Below are positions 1 through 13,700 of a DNA stretch of 64,000 nt, in pieces; within the stretch, counting starts at the first letter, position 1, and each line of letters opens with the position of its first letter. The notes under the pieces were generated by a model, which had not been told where the DNA came from, did no database searches, and worked only from the letters and a program-made list of their open reading frames with translations. Position numbers and translations under genes: made by a program. Source of the stretch: Parus major (Eukaryota > Chordata > Aves > Passeriformes > Paridae); assembly GCF_001522545.3 (NCBI RefSeq), contig NC_031770.1, positions 89,601,194 through 89,665,193 of the forward strand, read 5' to 3'.

Positions 1-3000
1 GTCTGTTCACTACTTGAATTTTCTGGCAATTAAATTAGTGTATGACAGTCTCTCATATGGAAATATTACCTATAAGCATTTCATATTCAAACCAATAAGT
101 GCCATCTTTGTCACTAGGGGGAAAAAAAGGCACAAAAATAACTACTGCCTTCTGATTAAGGGCAATGCTAACAAGTAAGCTGAAGCAATAGACAATAATC
201 TTACTCCTGCCAAGGAATGTCATGACAAAGTCAATACGATATATATGTCAATACATGCCAATGTTATTTTAACATCAAATCAGAGTCCTAAGTCAATGTT
301 TTGCGTAGCTGGTGATAAAAGTGACACTGGTAATGGCAGTATTACTTATCAAGATGTGTTATGTCAGCTTGCTTCTGTTCCTGTCAACACAGAAAACGTA
401 CAGTGATAATGCACTACATATGCTACCCACCTCTCTCTGCCAGCATCAACCTAACTTATGCCAAATCTTTCTAGAAACACTAATCAACATGCCCTGCTAC
501 TGACTGCTGAGATACTGAGGCTGTCTAATTTAAGATGCTGATGAAGTAATAAACTTTCAAGAATTACAAGCAAACTAAGGTTCTGCCAATGTAGATATAA
601 TAAAAGGTTGACAGTGATTGAAGTTGGACATTCTAATATCTTTTCTATTATGAGAATACTTCATTTCTTTAGTACCACATCTACCATCTACTAATACAAT
701 AACGGCTCTATAACAGAAATGTTTGACTACCTACAGAAGACCTTGAAATTATTTTACATGTTTACTCTCAGTGAAGATTTTATTAAAGACCACAGCACAC
801 ACATATGCAAGAGATTTGTTGCATTTTCTACTTCCAATAAAGGAGACAAAAAAACCTTTCTAAGCATCATTTTAGCCTAACTACTGTTTTCCAGCTGTGA
901 CAACCTTCATAAAATAAAAATACCCCTTGGAAACATTCATATGCAAGACAGCAGCTTTTCTGAGCCAAAGTATCACCTTCAGGAAAGACTGATCCCTAAA
1001 TCTCTAGCAACTTGGAACTAGTCCTTTGTAGCTCATTGCCACTTTCATAGGCTCTGGTGGACACAGCCTGCAGTGGTGGTAGCAGGTGCTCAGGTCACAG
1101 CCACTGACCAGCGTGCCCACTGCTCACTGAGACTAAAAGGGGACAATGTAATGTTGTATGTGCCAAACCAGTTAATGAGTGCTGAGGAGAGATGGAAATT
1201 CCAGGATCAGAGGGGTCTCTGAGATTTTCACTATTGATTTCAGTGAAGAAACGTTGTCAAATTTTGTCCAGGGTACTTCAATGACAATGTTTATGGGATG
1301 TCAAATGTGCTGCTCTTACTTTCTCTAATGAGAAAAGAAAGCACAGGATGGACTTGGTTAATATTCTGTCACGGAAACCTAGTGTAATCCTGTGCTAAAT
1401 CCTCCCAAAACATGAGACAGAAGACCACACCATTAACAAGGCTAGATACTATTACTGTGAAAAATTTAGAACTAAATGTAAAAAATACATTATAGCTTAC
1501 TCCTTAAAGGAGTCTCCAGAATAACAATCTTGTTGTTGTTATTTTTTTTGGCTTGAATATTCATCTCATTAAGCAAGACACATGACAGGGATTAAAATAT
1601 TTGAAGAATCAGTTACAAAGATGCTAACAATATTACTACCTCACAAAGTTGATGCTTTAAAGATTTTAAATACTGTCAACTTAGAAGATATTTCCTCTTT
1701 GCTGTTCAAATTCAGAAGTAATACATCTTTCTTGTATGACTGGAAGTGCACCATAAATATTATAGATGGTCAGAAGTAATGTAATAGTTTGTTAGATTTT
1801 TAAATGGCTTCTAAACAACTTTAAAAAAAAATATTGTTTCTATGAATAAATTACATCAGTAATCTTTGTAGTAAGCACCATCTCAGACAGCAGGTTTTAC
1901 ATTTACAGTGATTAGCATGAGATTAATCTCCATCAGTCAACTGCAACTGTAATAAAATACACTGAGAACCCTTGAGCTTATATTATGCAATTCTACAAAA
2001 GCAATTACAATTCTCTTCCTGTTATGGAAGTAAAGTTTTTTTATGACAGCCATCCACATTCATTTCTAGTCATAGAGAAAACCAATGGTATAAAGACAAT
2101 AGCCTCAGGGATCTGTCTATCCGTTACCTTCAAAAAGAATCAATTTCATGCCTAAATGTACATAAATATGTATAAACATCACTGCACCTTGTCAAACCCT
2201 AATTCTCTAAAAGCATTCCCAAAAAATATACTTGATCCCCGCAGTAAGTACCACAGTGAAACACCATTTTCAATTAAACAAAATAGCTTTAAAATTGACA
2301 AGGATTTGACAATAAGCAAAGGGAAAGCTAATGTACCATATTCTTTAGTACGATCCCCACAACTTGCAGGCAAATCCTAAACTGTACCTCAAACATAACA
2401 GAAAATAGCAAATAGCTCTCTAACCACAAAATCACTATGATATTTTTCCCTTTCGGGTGGAGAATCTCTTAAGAAAAACAAAGCTTTGTTCATTAACACA
2501 GGTCTTGGTTAAACTAGAGATCACCTAGTGATCAACTTCAGACATTTTATCATCTACGCTATCTGTTGATGCATAATTCCATTCAAAACACTATGTACCA
2601 TATTGTACCATTCCTGTAGAACCCTGCTGCAGAGCAGCACTTCAGCATCATATAAACCATTACTGGTCTCCTTTTTTCTCTAAAGCTGTCTATGTATGCT
2701 GGTAATAGTAAGCAAAACAAAAAAAAAACTGACGCCACTGTGCTTATGAAAAAGCATTACAACAATGATGGAGCAAAGTTTATAAAGAGCTAAAATTGTG
2801 CAATAGTAAAGAATGAATCCTGCAGCTTCAGGAAAGCATAAAAAATCTGAAGTGTCTGAGAAGGAATTCTTAAGGAGGTAAAATTCATCTGAAAGTGTAT
2901 TAAGGGACTGTGGGTTTCTTCTTCAGCTGATATTTCCCTGTGGCTTCAGTGGTGCACACTACAGAACCAGTGGGGGAAAAAAAACAGATCAGGAAGATAT

Positions 3001-4380
3001 TTCAGCTGGGGATCAGGAAACATTTTCCAGTGCCATCTTCCACTGTAAAATACCCTCAGGACAGTAATGCAAATTCTGTGCCAAACTTCAGCAATCAGGC
3101 TTTTCGTAGCACAGGAAAATAGATAAGGCACAAAAAAGTATTTCCTATATAAAATATTATCTAATATTATCATGACTATATGTAAGTTACATATTCTTTA
3201 TCTGTTACAATGTTTTCCATCAGCATATAACCAATTTCTAAATACCTTCCTAAATATTGTTTAGCATCCAATTTGTATCCTCCTTAAGCTATTTATAAGT
3301 TGTTTGATTTAGTAAGTATTTGAAGTGCTCAAATATTCCTTCTACTACACTATGAAGAGGCTGGCAGTATAGAGATGGTTACACTACCAAACAAACGCAG
3401 GTGTGTAATATAGGCAGTTGTTTTTCCTTTTCAAACAATCTTTCTGAATAAAGTCTCCCTGAAGAAATTTACATCCATGTATTCCCCAACCACCAGGCAA
3501 GAGGTCATTCTTGCAAGAGGTAATGCTCATTTCCTCTTCTATTACACTGCTTTACATTCAGAAAATATTCAGTATTTATGATTGCTTATTACCCACCAAC
3601 AGTTAAGGGATGCTCTTAGTAGAGGGTGAGATCTGGGGGCTGGGATGCATCTTAAGGTTGATTTAAAGAAATTATTCAAAGACTGTGTCTACAGGATGCT
3701 GGAGACACCCACATTCCCCCATCCAATTCCAGTAGGATGCCTTTTAAAAGGGGACTATGATTTTTTTTTTTTTCTCTTTCCCTTTGTATTAAACAAAAAT
3801 GACCACCCTGTGGATCTCTGTTCTGGGAGGGGTCTCAGATCAAATTCACAGGATCGAAGGTCTTATCAAAGTAACTTCTGCTTTCTGCATTTGTGATAAT
3901 GGTTTCAGGCCAGAATATTGGACTGCTCTGTCTCAATGCTGTTACCTTCTCTCTTAAGATTTACAGTATCTTTAGAACAGCGGGCTTGGTGGTGGGAAGG
4001 GAGACAAAACTTCAGATGTCTTTCCAAGACAACCCCTCTGTGTCTGTAAATTAACCAAATATGGACATCTTTTTACAAATTGGGGGGAGGAGGGGTGGTC
4101 TGCAACCAAAAGAAGGCAGCCAGCTCCATCGCGTCATGCATGTTTGGGGTCAAATGGAGGTACAGAATCTTCTAGAGAGCCTGGAATAACTCCACATCAA
4201 GTTTCAGTAAAACTGACTGGCTTTTTGGGTTTGTTTTTTTTTGCATAAATTCTGATAAGAGCAAACTGAGGCAAGCAGTTTTATATATCCTTATTTCCAC
4301 TTCATACTACTCAACTTGAGATATTGAGGCCCAGGGGTCTGCCACCAGGGTGGTCATACCTCAGGCCTGGAGGGACAGAG
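1..4380. other. No gene recognised
   Basis: AT-rich sequence with only short chance frames (up to 83 codons). A 14-base T run lies near 3761-3773 and A runs at 2720-2729. I see no splice-bounded coding segment, RNA gene or clear transposon. Confidence 0.6.
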
Positions 4381-4389
4381 GCAAAAGGG

Positions 4390-4780
4390 AGAGATGCTCC
4401 TCTAGAATACAGTAAGAAAAGGCCTCCCTCCCATGGGCCTTTTGCAGCTACATGTTGGCACTTTTTGGGTTCTGGTGTTCTGATAGTGTGAGGGTATTGA
4501 TGTCACCCTTGTTCAGCCCCTGTTTGCCATTCATGTACTCTTCCTAGAACGTCCTTCCTTCCCTTGACCCCCACTGGCTCTGTTTTGCCGCATTGCTTCA
4601 CCCCTGTTATCCCCTTGGTTCTCCCGGTCTTTATCCACTCCCCTGCACCACTTTCCCTTGTGCCTATTGGACCTCGACCCCCAGATCTGCCCCTTTTGCC
4701 CCTCATTTAACCCTGTGCCCTTAGCCCAATCTCTGTTCTTGTCCCTGAATTCATTCAAGGCTGTGCTCTTCACATAGAGG
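4390..4780 (+). mobile_element. Probable degenerate ERV LTR fragment
   Basis: A pyrimidine-rich tract with 'ccactggctctgttttgccg', 'cttcacccctgttatcccct', 'tggttctcccggtctttatc' and 'ttaaccctgtgcccttagcc' resembles the U3/R end of a songbird-type LTR (with a decayed TATA box before 'ccctgtgccc'). The minus-strand frames of 67 and 106 codons here (Arg/Gly-rich) are the complement of this tract and are not genes. Recognition is from memory and limits are loose. Confidence 0.45.
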
Positions 4781-4799
4781 AGAGGAAGAGTGCTGGTCG

Positions 4800-7700
4800 C
4801 TCTCTGAAATCTCATCGCAGCACATGCTGTAACATTCAGGCAATTGCTCAATTAAGCCAGCTTGTTTGGAAGAGGCTGCAAACAAGTGAGCAATGTGACT
4901 GAGAAAAAGAGCAGCACCCTTTCCAGTACTTCTCCAGACCAACTCCTTGTCTGCAAGGATGTTCTTTGTCTCCTTAGTTGAACTGTCCAGATTTTTGCTT
5001 TACTTTAGGCAAAGTAAATTCTCTTTCCCTGGAGAATTAAGTTTTCTTTGTACAAAACAGCCTAAGAAAAAAATAACTTTTAAAAACTACTGCCAGTGAT
5101 TTCTGATTTCAGTCCAATAAATGAAAGCACGAAGGAAATTAGATTAATCTGACACCAGGTGCAATGAGTCAGAGTATCTGGTTCAGTCACACAGGAACCA
5201 AAGGGGTTTACCTCTATGGGTACCATGGTCAGTACCTTTGGTAAGTATCATGGATTTAATTTCTGACTGTGACACTGTGTCCATAAGTACATACCTATCA
5301 CACTTCAGCTCACCATTGCAAAAAAACAGGTTTGATTATTTTTTGTTACTGACTACATCACCCTTGGTGATGCAGCACCACTTGGCTATGTATATTAAGA
5401 AAGTTTATCAGGTGGGATATAACCCTCTTTCTATAAATGTCCTACTTTATTTGTAGACAGAGTGGTCTTTTTTAAGTTACTCTTGTTTAAATAAGAAAAG
5501 CTGTTTTGTCTGTAAAGATTTTATACTGCAAGCCATTTTCTTCCTAGAACTGAAATTTTTTGCTCTTCTAACAGAAATGGAAAATTAGATGAGAACAATC
5601 AACTGGTTCATCATAATTTCAGTTAATTCTTGCAAGAATTTTTGCAGAGTTCCTGCATAATTTTACTGCTTTAATTCATACTCATCAGAGTATTTACACT
5701 CTGAAATTAAGCAAAATTCAAGCAATGGAAGTGGGATATTTCTACATACTTCTGTTCTGCACTTTTATGACAAAGGCACAGAAGAGTTCTCTGCAATGTA
5801 AGTGAAGTTTTTATTGTTTATTTGAAGGCAGATACACTGCCTGCATCTGTGATGATCAGTGAATGCATACAAGTTAAGTAATTTCCATCTCCTTTTAAAA
5901 AATTAATACCAGGTTAAAAGCATTTATTAAGTATATGTAAATCATCCCATGAGTAGATTTTTTTTCCTCCACATTTCTTAATTCTATTTTCCCAAAACAC
6001 AATAGAGTTGCCAAGGAAATTACACTTTTCCTACAGCCATTTTTTTCTGCCCTCAGAAAATATGAGAAATGCCCTCTCTGAGGGCATGTGATGCCCCTTC
6101 ACAATTTTTTATTTCCTGACTTGTAACTACTAAATCAGAGACCATCCTGAATTCACAAACACAGCAAGGAGAGTAACCTTCCAGGACTATTCTCTTTGAC
6201 AATTCAATAAAAGAATCTACAAGCCTTGTGGATCAATCCCGCTGCAGTGGTGATGTGTAAATGGCAACATTCCCTATGAGGAAGGAGTTATGGTTATTAT
6301 AACCTGGAAACTGCTGTACTTAAATTCACATAATTAACAGTATAAAATTGAATGCTCTTCTGACCATTTGATCCTTTATGGTTCAAGAGAGAAACACGAG
6401 CAGAGCCTAGTTAGCTTGCCCAATGGACCAGAAAGAATATATAGGGTGTAGTACAATGTTTAAAAAGGTTGGGGGAAAAAACAGCTTCAGAAACGTGAAG
6501 AAAAGAGTGTGTAAGATAATAAATGCCTGACATACTTAGCATGCTGGAAATACTCTTTCAGACTGGAATCCCCTCTGCTATCAATCAAAAACAGTGGCTC
6601 TTAATATAGCCTAACACTTTCCACATGAGTGGGAATGTCAACAGCTGTTTCTTGGGACTGTGCCCAGATTTCAGTCTACATTTTACCTGCATTTTCACTT
6701 GTGTATATCTTGAAATTCTCATCTAAAGTTTTGGTGTACCTGCTGATACCTCTGTTCCACATCAAGTATAACTCTGAGCAATGAATTAAATGAATTGACA
6801 GACAAAAAATTAGCATTGAAATAATATGAGAAGTCAAAGATTCTGCAAATTTAAAGGGACATTTCCCATACAGACAGTTAAGGAAACATAAGTATCTACC
6901 ATATCTACATGTGAGCTTGTTTTAAGGGTCCATTATGGCCAAAGGAGAATAGACACTTCTTAGAGTGAAGATAGGCATCTAAACTACATCAAAGTCTCTA
7001 CTTCCTTCCACTGACTGCAACAGGAACCTAGACAACCTCTTCAAATGTAAATGCAGCTGTCTAAATTCAGGAAAGAATAATCACAGCCTACTTATTAGCC
7101 CTGTGAGCTAAAATAAGAATTTATAATTTTCTGATTTTAAGGAATGAAAATCAGGTAATTGAAGCAAGGTCAGACTCTGAATTAGTAGGAGAAAAATTAC
7201 TGTAACCTGGGGTCTACCCACTCTCTCTTCTTCAATTATTTCTGAAGACTAGCAAGTAAAATATTGAAATCTTCTGTAGGTCTCAAACACTTAGAGCCCG
7301 CCTTCCAGATCCAAAGTTCAAAGCATAGGTCTTGAATAAACTTAAAATGGTACTCTGATACTTTCTTTACAATTGCTGTATTGAAACATCATGCTGGCAC
7401 CTGAAATTTTTGTGAGAATGAATGCTGGAATGCCAGAAATGGGTCCGAAGGTCTTTCTTAGTTAGTTTGAAGAAAGCATAGTGCTAGAATGCCAGAAAGC
7501 ACAACTAGGAACTAAATTACATTTGCTGTTATTTACATTATATTATTGAGTAATGAGGGTAGGTCAAATGCTAGGGGTTCTTTAAGCTTACTTATTGGCT
7601 CAGTCTAGGGTTATGTCTTTGAACAATTTTTTCTGTCATATTTTCCTATTGGAAAATGGTTAAAATCAAAATAGAATTTCCAATTAACTGGTGGAATCAA

Positions 7701-10700
7701 ACTCTGTGGATTTGGCATCAGGATTAGAAAAGACTTGACATCAGAAGGGCAACATCAATCGCAAGGCAGCGTGTTTGTGCCAATGTTTGGTATGGCTGAA
7801 ACAGATTCCTCAGCCATCAGGGAGATCAAATTTTTGGAATGGATTTAAGATGGCTAGCGCTCAGTTAAAGGCACACCACCAAGGCACTTGGAAGATGAGG
7901 CTCACTATCTCCCAGGTGCAGAGACCAGCTCTCCTCTTCCCTTGGCCCTGTAATCATCTCTTATTCCCCAACCCACTGCATATTGTGTGCTTGTGAGAAT
8001 AACATTTACCCGTTACATTGCTTTAGTTAAAGGAGAAAAGTGGTTTTTCACCTTGCCTTGCTTTTTTGTGTGTTGTCTTTTCCTCCCTTTTGCTAGCTGC
8101 CAAACAGACACAAGATAGCATTAATCAAAATGGTCTGGGTGACCTTTGAAGAGACACTGTCCTGGGAGCCCTCTTTACAGTCTAAATTAAACACTTGCAT
8201 CATCCAAGAAATGGGCTCTCTTGAGGCTACAGACAATTTCACCAAAAAAAAAAAGGGCACATTAAGAAAAAAACCCTGCTTTAACAGTACTCATTGTATA
8301 AAATTGCCATTTCCTTCTGTACTGCAAAAGCACCTTAGCTAGTGTCCAAAGGGTCTAGCTACCACTTGCCCAAAGAGAATCTAAGGAAGGACAGCAAGCA
8401 AAATGCATTTCACCAGCCTATTATATGGTGAATGATTTCATAAAGCAGGTTTTTTCCCAGGATAATATATATTTCTTCCTCTGTAGTGAATGACCCCCCC
8501 AAAAGGCATATTTATCAGACCAAATGCAGGGGTGTCCAGAACAGAAATCTACATCCAAGTGACGTTCTCTAAACATGCAATAGAGAGGAACTGGCACTTC
8601 TGAGACGCTGTCAATCCTGCTCAAAGGTAAATGTTTAACATCGGTCAGATTAATCATAGCCTCATTTTTTTAACTGATATTAAAAAAAAAGAAAAAACAG
8701 ATTTGTTTCTCAGTCAGATATACCTTATAGACATCTCAAAGAGGGGTTATGATTCCTGTCTAAGCAATATTAGTTGGACTATTCATGTGTAAATATGAGC
8801 CAGTGGGTACCCAGAACAAGACTATGACTACTATAATATTGTATAGAAAAACAGATCTGCATAATGTTAAGTTTCTACTACAATGTCATGGATTCTTGGA
8901 ATAAGAACAAAATTGCCATGAGGCACGACATGAATTTATCATACAAACAAAAGTGGCAGTTTCATATAACATGTAACTATTATGAAACTTGCTGCGTCAG
9001 GAATTTCCAGATGTGAAAAATAAAGACATATCAAAACCCAAGAAAATACATTCACAGTGTACAGATCCACTTATTTACACTAAGCTCAGGGGGAATAGGA
9101 AGACAGAGGATTACCCATCCTTTTCACTATGCCTTTTTTTTCATCAGCATGAGTCTCAAGTAACAGTCAAAGACAGGACTCTTGAGCTAGATGGACTAGA
9201 CCTCCAATTCAGTCATCCATTCTTGTTTTCAGACCTCATATTGCCAAAACTGTTCTTACAGCAGTGAGCCAAGCAAGGAATATTATAGTCCTCCCTCACT
9301 CATACCATTTTTTCCCAGGATTAACAAATGCAGGTTAATCCTCAGTTTTACACCAGGAAGCACCCAAAGCATGAACAAAAAATGCAAGCCGTCACCTTAC
9401 CTGCTTTCACAATATTACTTCAAAACATTTGTGCTCGGTCCAATCCTCCATTCCCAATACATTATTTCAGTAGAGATATTTACTGGTGAGGAGAGTTAGT
9501 GTTGGAACCAAACACCTACTTGATATTATCTGTTCTGTCATCAAGGTGACTAACCAGCAGTGGTCTCATCTTCCATCCTTTCGAGCAAAGTTGAAAAACT
9601 GCTAATAGCAGCAGAATTTGATTGCAGAGTGTTTTTCTGGGGAGCTCAAATCTAAGCCTGTGACTAATGTTGCTAAGTGAAATTTTACCTCCATCTTTTT
9701 AGGGGAGAACACAAACAGTAGGAGATAAGGTTACTTTTTGTTTCTTTTTACAACATTGTCCCTTTTTTATGGCAGTGAAACACCAAACTTTGGCTCAAAA
9801 CCTTATTAAACACCTTTTTTCTGAAGAATCAGACACATGGGGATTTCCAAATAATATTTTGGAGCTCAGTAGTGAGTTATCATTGCAACAAAAAATAAGC
9901 TCTGACTTGTTTGTGGAAAAAAATATTTTACATATGACATTCTTTTCCTTCTGTCCAAACATCCCATTTTCATTTTATTTTTAAATCAGCCATCAGGCTA
10001 AGTACTGTGTTTCAGCAATGATTGATCCTATGTATTACCAAATATGAACTCTTATGCCAAGCTGAAGGAAACACATATCCCTTATATTAAATACATCTCC
10101 TACATAACTGAAATAATTATGTTAGGGAAGAAAAACTGCCATATTATGCTAAGTCAATTTCTTTTGAGCATTTTTAACTCTACAGGAGGAGAAAAAAAAA
10201 AAGTGAAAAATCCAAATAAACACAGAAATCATAAATATTTTTTTGCACTGAGTAACTACCATTCCCTTCATCCTATTCTACTCCAGAGCAAAATGAATTA
10301 CTGTTATCTTCCAGTACAATCAGTGTAAATTAGTTATTTCAAAACTGAGTAGAAATAGACACACATACACACATCCTAAAATATGAATATGAAAATGCTG
10401 CTAAAACCAGGAAATAGTTACAAGTGTTTCAAAGAAAATCCTTTTAAAAATAAAAGATTTGTGTATGTTTGAGGGTTTTCCCACAAATTTTAACTATATT
10501 TATTTCAGTCAAGCCTGTATAGAGAGCCCATAATAACAGGCAGGAATAGGGATGATATCAGTATGCAAACCAGCTGTCTGGATAAACTTGTATTCTATGG
10601 TGGTAAGCTTTAAAAAAATATTTGTAGTGTTTGGGGGCCTTGTTGCTGTTTATTTCAATCAAAAAAAAATTGGTATATAATCAACACTGGCTGCATTTGT

Positions 10701-13700
10701 AGAAAAGGAGCCACATGAAGCTGAGCACTAGCAATTAACAGTGCAAGTGCTTTTCCTAAAGGGAAATACAGTTAGTGCTTACATTTATCTCAGTATTAAC
10801 AGCCAGACACACAGTGCTTACAACAATCATTCTCATGGAGTTATCAAATTTTTAAACTGCAAACTCCAGTCCCTATGGATATTAAATCACAGAAGCAATC
10901 CAAACAAAATAAGTAGAGGAGTGCTGCTAATGAGGTGTGTGCACAAATCCACACAAAGTCGTAGCCCTAAGTATTTATCAGAGAGGAACAGGTGCCAACC
11001 AAATAACCAAATGCCAAAAAAACCAAAAAAAAAAAAAAGTCAGAAATTAATAGCAGTCAGTTTGTTGCTCCTGTAAGTGACAGAAGACAACCAAAATGAA
11101 ATAAAGGAACCAAAATACAACTGTGTAAGAGCCAACAAACAACAAGGGCAACCGCACAATCTAATTTATGTTATCTGATATTACTTCAGGCTTCCTAATG
11201 CTGAAAAAATACACATTTATCCCCAGACTCAGATAAAGAACCAACCATGGGACTGCAGTGTACTGCAAAGCTGTAAAAGGACAATTCTTGTTATAATGCC
11301 CAAAGCTCCTGCCAGGCTGGAGCACAGCAGCTGCCTCACATGCCTGGAGTGCAGCAAGCAGGAGTGCCACAAATCCTGTAAACACTTCAGAAAATACAGG
11401 AGAACAAGAGGTCAAACAAAAATGTGATACATTGCCTAGTGCTGTCAAGTGAGAAGGCAACCACTTCAATGAAAGAGTAGCAGCAAAGGAGGATTGTCTG
11501 CAATGCTGGAGAGATATTAACCATAGAAATAATAATAGAAAAATAAATCAAGCAAAGAGCTGAAGCATTCTCACTTGAAGTTATGACGCAAAGTATCACT
11601 TCCAGCTTTCTGAGTAGAAATAAATCTTCTAGTTATACAGCAGTCCCAGGATATAAAAGTCTTCTGTATACCTATTTACTTCTATTTCTATAGATCAGCA
11701 CAAGAACAATTGGTTAAGACTGAGTTACAAGTGCAGTTGAGTGCTTTATATAAAGTGCCAGAGGGAAAGGAGGGAAACTTTGTTTACGGTTCAGCTAAGC
11801 TTGGGTATGGAAATCAAGGGCAAAACGTGTTTGTACAGAAGGAAAAGACTTCTCCCTAGTATCAGCATCAACCCACATGGAAAGCTGTGCTGATGACACC
11901 AGCAAGAAAAATGCAACAGCAACAAGGTTTTAGTCTCTTTACTGATATCCTGTAATATGTGAAAAAACACAACTAAACTTTTTTATGGAAGAGGCTTGTA
12001 AGTGTCTAGTGGGGAAATAACAGATGTTGGGAGAATCACTTCATCGATGGGAAAGGTTGCTATAAATATATTAGCAGAGGGAGTTTCTGATGTTAAGCCA
12101 TATGTAGAAGCTATTTACAGGTTATCTGTGAATTCTATACAACCATTTACCAGAAGTGTGAGGAAACTTAATAGTAGGTACAAATGATGGAATTATTACA
12201 TTGACAAATAAAATACAGCTACCCATACATCAATTATTAAAAGATAAGCTTGCTGAAAATTCAGCCCAACACATCCCCTATTTTTCATTATCCATCTCTA
12301 TTCCCATGTTTCTTGAACTTCTTTAATTCACACATATCTATTTAATTCTCGTTCTGCCATCTTGTAGACTTTTTTTATTTCATTTTTCAAAAGTAATTAC
12401 CTTTTTTCACTTTTCTTTCATTTCTCCCATTTCAGACTCCTATTGCTTTTTCTCCACCTTCTTTTAATAACTTTTAGGACTCCCTGACTCTCCTGTCTTA
12501 TTATCAGCTTTCTTCTCAAGTCTTGTCTAATGTGTGTATTACAACCATGTCTGTGGCGTGAAGTACTAAAAAGGTTCGTGGTACACACCACATTTTGCCA
12601 CAGCACCAATGAGTGCAAAGAGCCCCCCAGATTCACCCCACTTTTTACTTCACCAGTACTTTTCCCTGCAGCACTGATTTTACTGACATACAGCAAAGAG
12701 TAAAATGATTTTGCTAAGTCCCATTGCTTTAGGAGTGCTGAAGCTCCCCACCAAAACCAATTTAGTATCTCAAAATAGCACTAATGCTTCAAAGGTTCTC
12801 CCAGGTTCAACTTTTCAACCCCTACTCCTCCTCCACTTGGTGTTCATCCCTTTTTCCACATCTGTAAATTCCCATGTGCCTAAATATGGGGATAAAACAT
12901 CCTTAGGTTCCCATGCTACTGTTGCTTATCCCAAAGCTGTTACTTCCTTGGTCCACCTGGATGTTCATCTCACACCCACAGCCAGACTGGGATTTATTCC
13001 TTGGGTACCACAGAGCACATCTCCTGACAGGCAGCACGCCATGCTCAGGAAAAGCCACGTTATGGAACCAGGCACCAGAGGCGTTTCTGACAGCGGCGTG
13101 TTGCTGTTCATCTGGAGGAGGACAGGCAGGGCTGACACACCACAGTAATGAGACAAAAATGTGGAATTAAGAGGTGATAACACAATAAAAAAAATCTGAA
13201 AAGTAACTCGCCTGGTACAAATAAACTTCACTGATACATAATTTATTGTTCTGTGTCTATTTTAAAAGTTAAAAAGTGTCTTTCAATTTATTTGTGGGTT
13301 AATATTCCCAAATACCTTGAGTACTTGCCATTCCATGTAATACCTAGCCAGTCACTTCAGCACAATTCTAACTCATTTCAACACACAGCTAAGAGATATA
13401 AATGTACTTTCTTTTCTGTCAGATATGTTCATTCCTCTGAAATGAATGCAACAGCACAGAAAACATTTTAAACTCATTATATAATTATGGTCTTAAAACT
13501 TCATTAAAACTGCTTTAAAACATGTCTCATTTTCCAGCACAAAAACATTGTAAATTATGGAAATAACTTTCTGTTTATGAAATCTACATATTTTAAATTA
13601 AACACATTTAATTAGAGAACTATTTGTTGGATTCAACAAATTCAACAGAATTTGTTTGGGATATTTATTTATGTATCAGATGGGAAAAAATAAGTTGGTC

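Noticed and set aside
4503..4851. Arg/Gly-rich minus-strand frames of 67 and 106 codons
   Set aside because: They are the complement of a pyrimidine-rich LTR-like tract.
12705..13148. 147-codon plus-strand frame
   Set aside because: Overlaps another frame of 85 codons in a different phase, no domain, no splice or promoter context; looks like chance.
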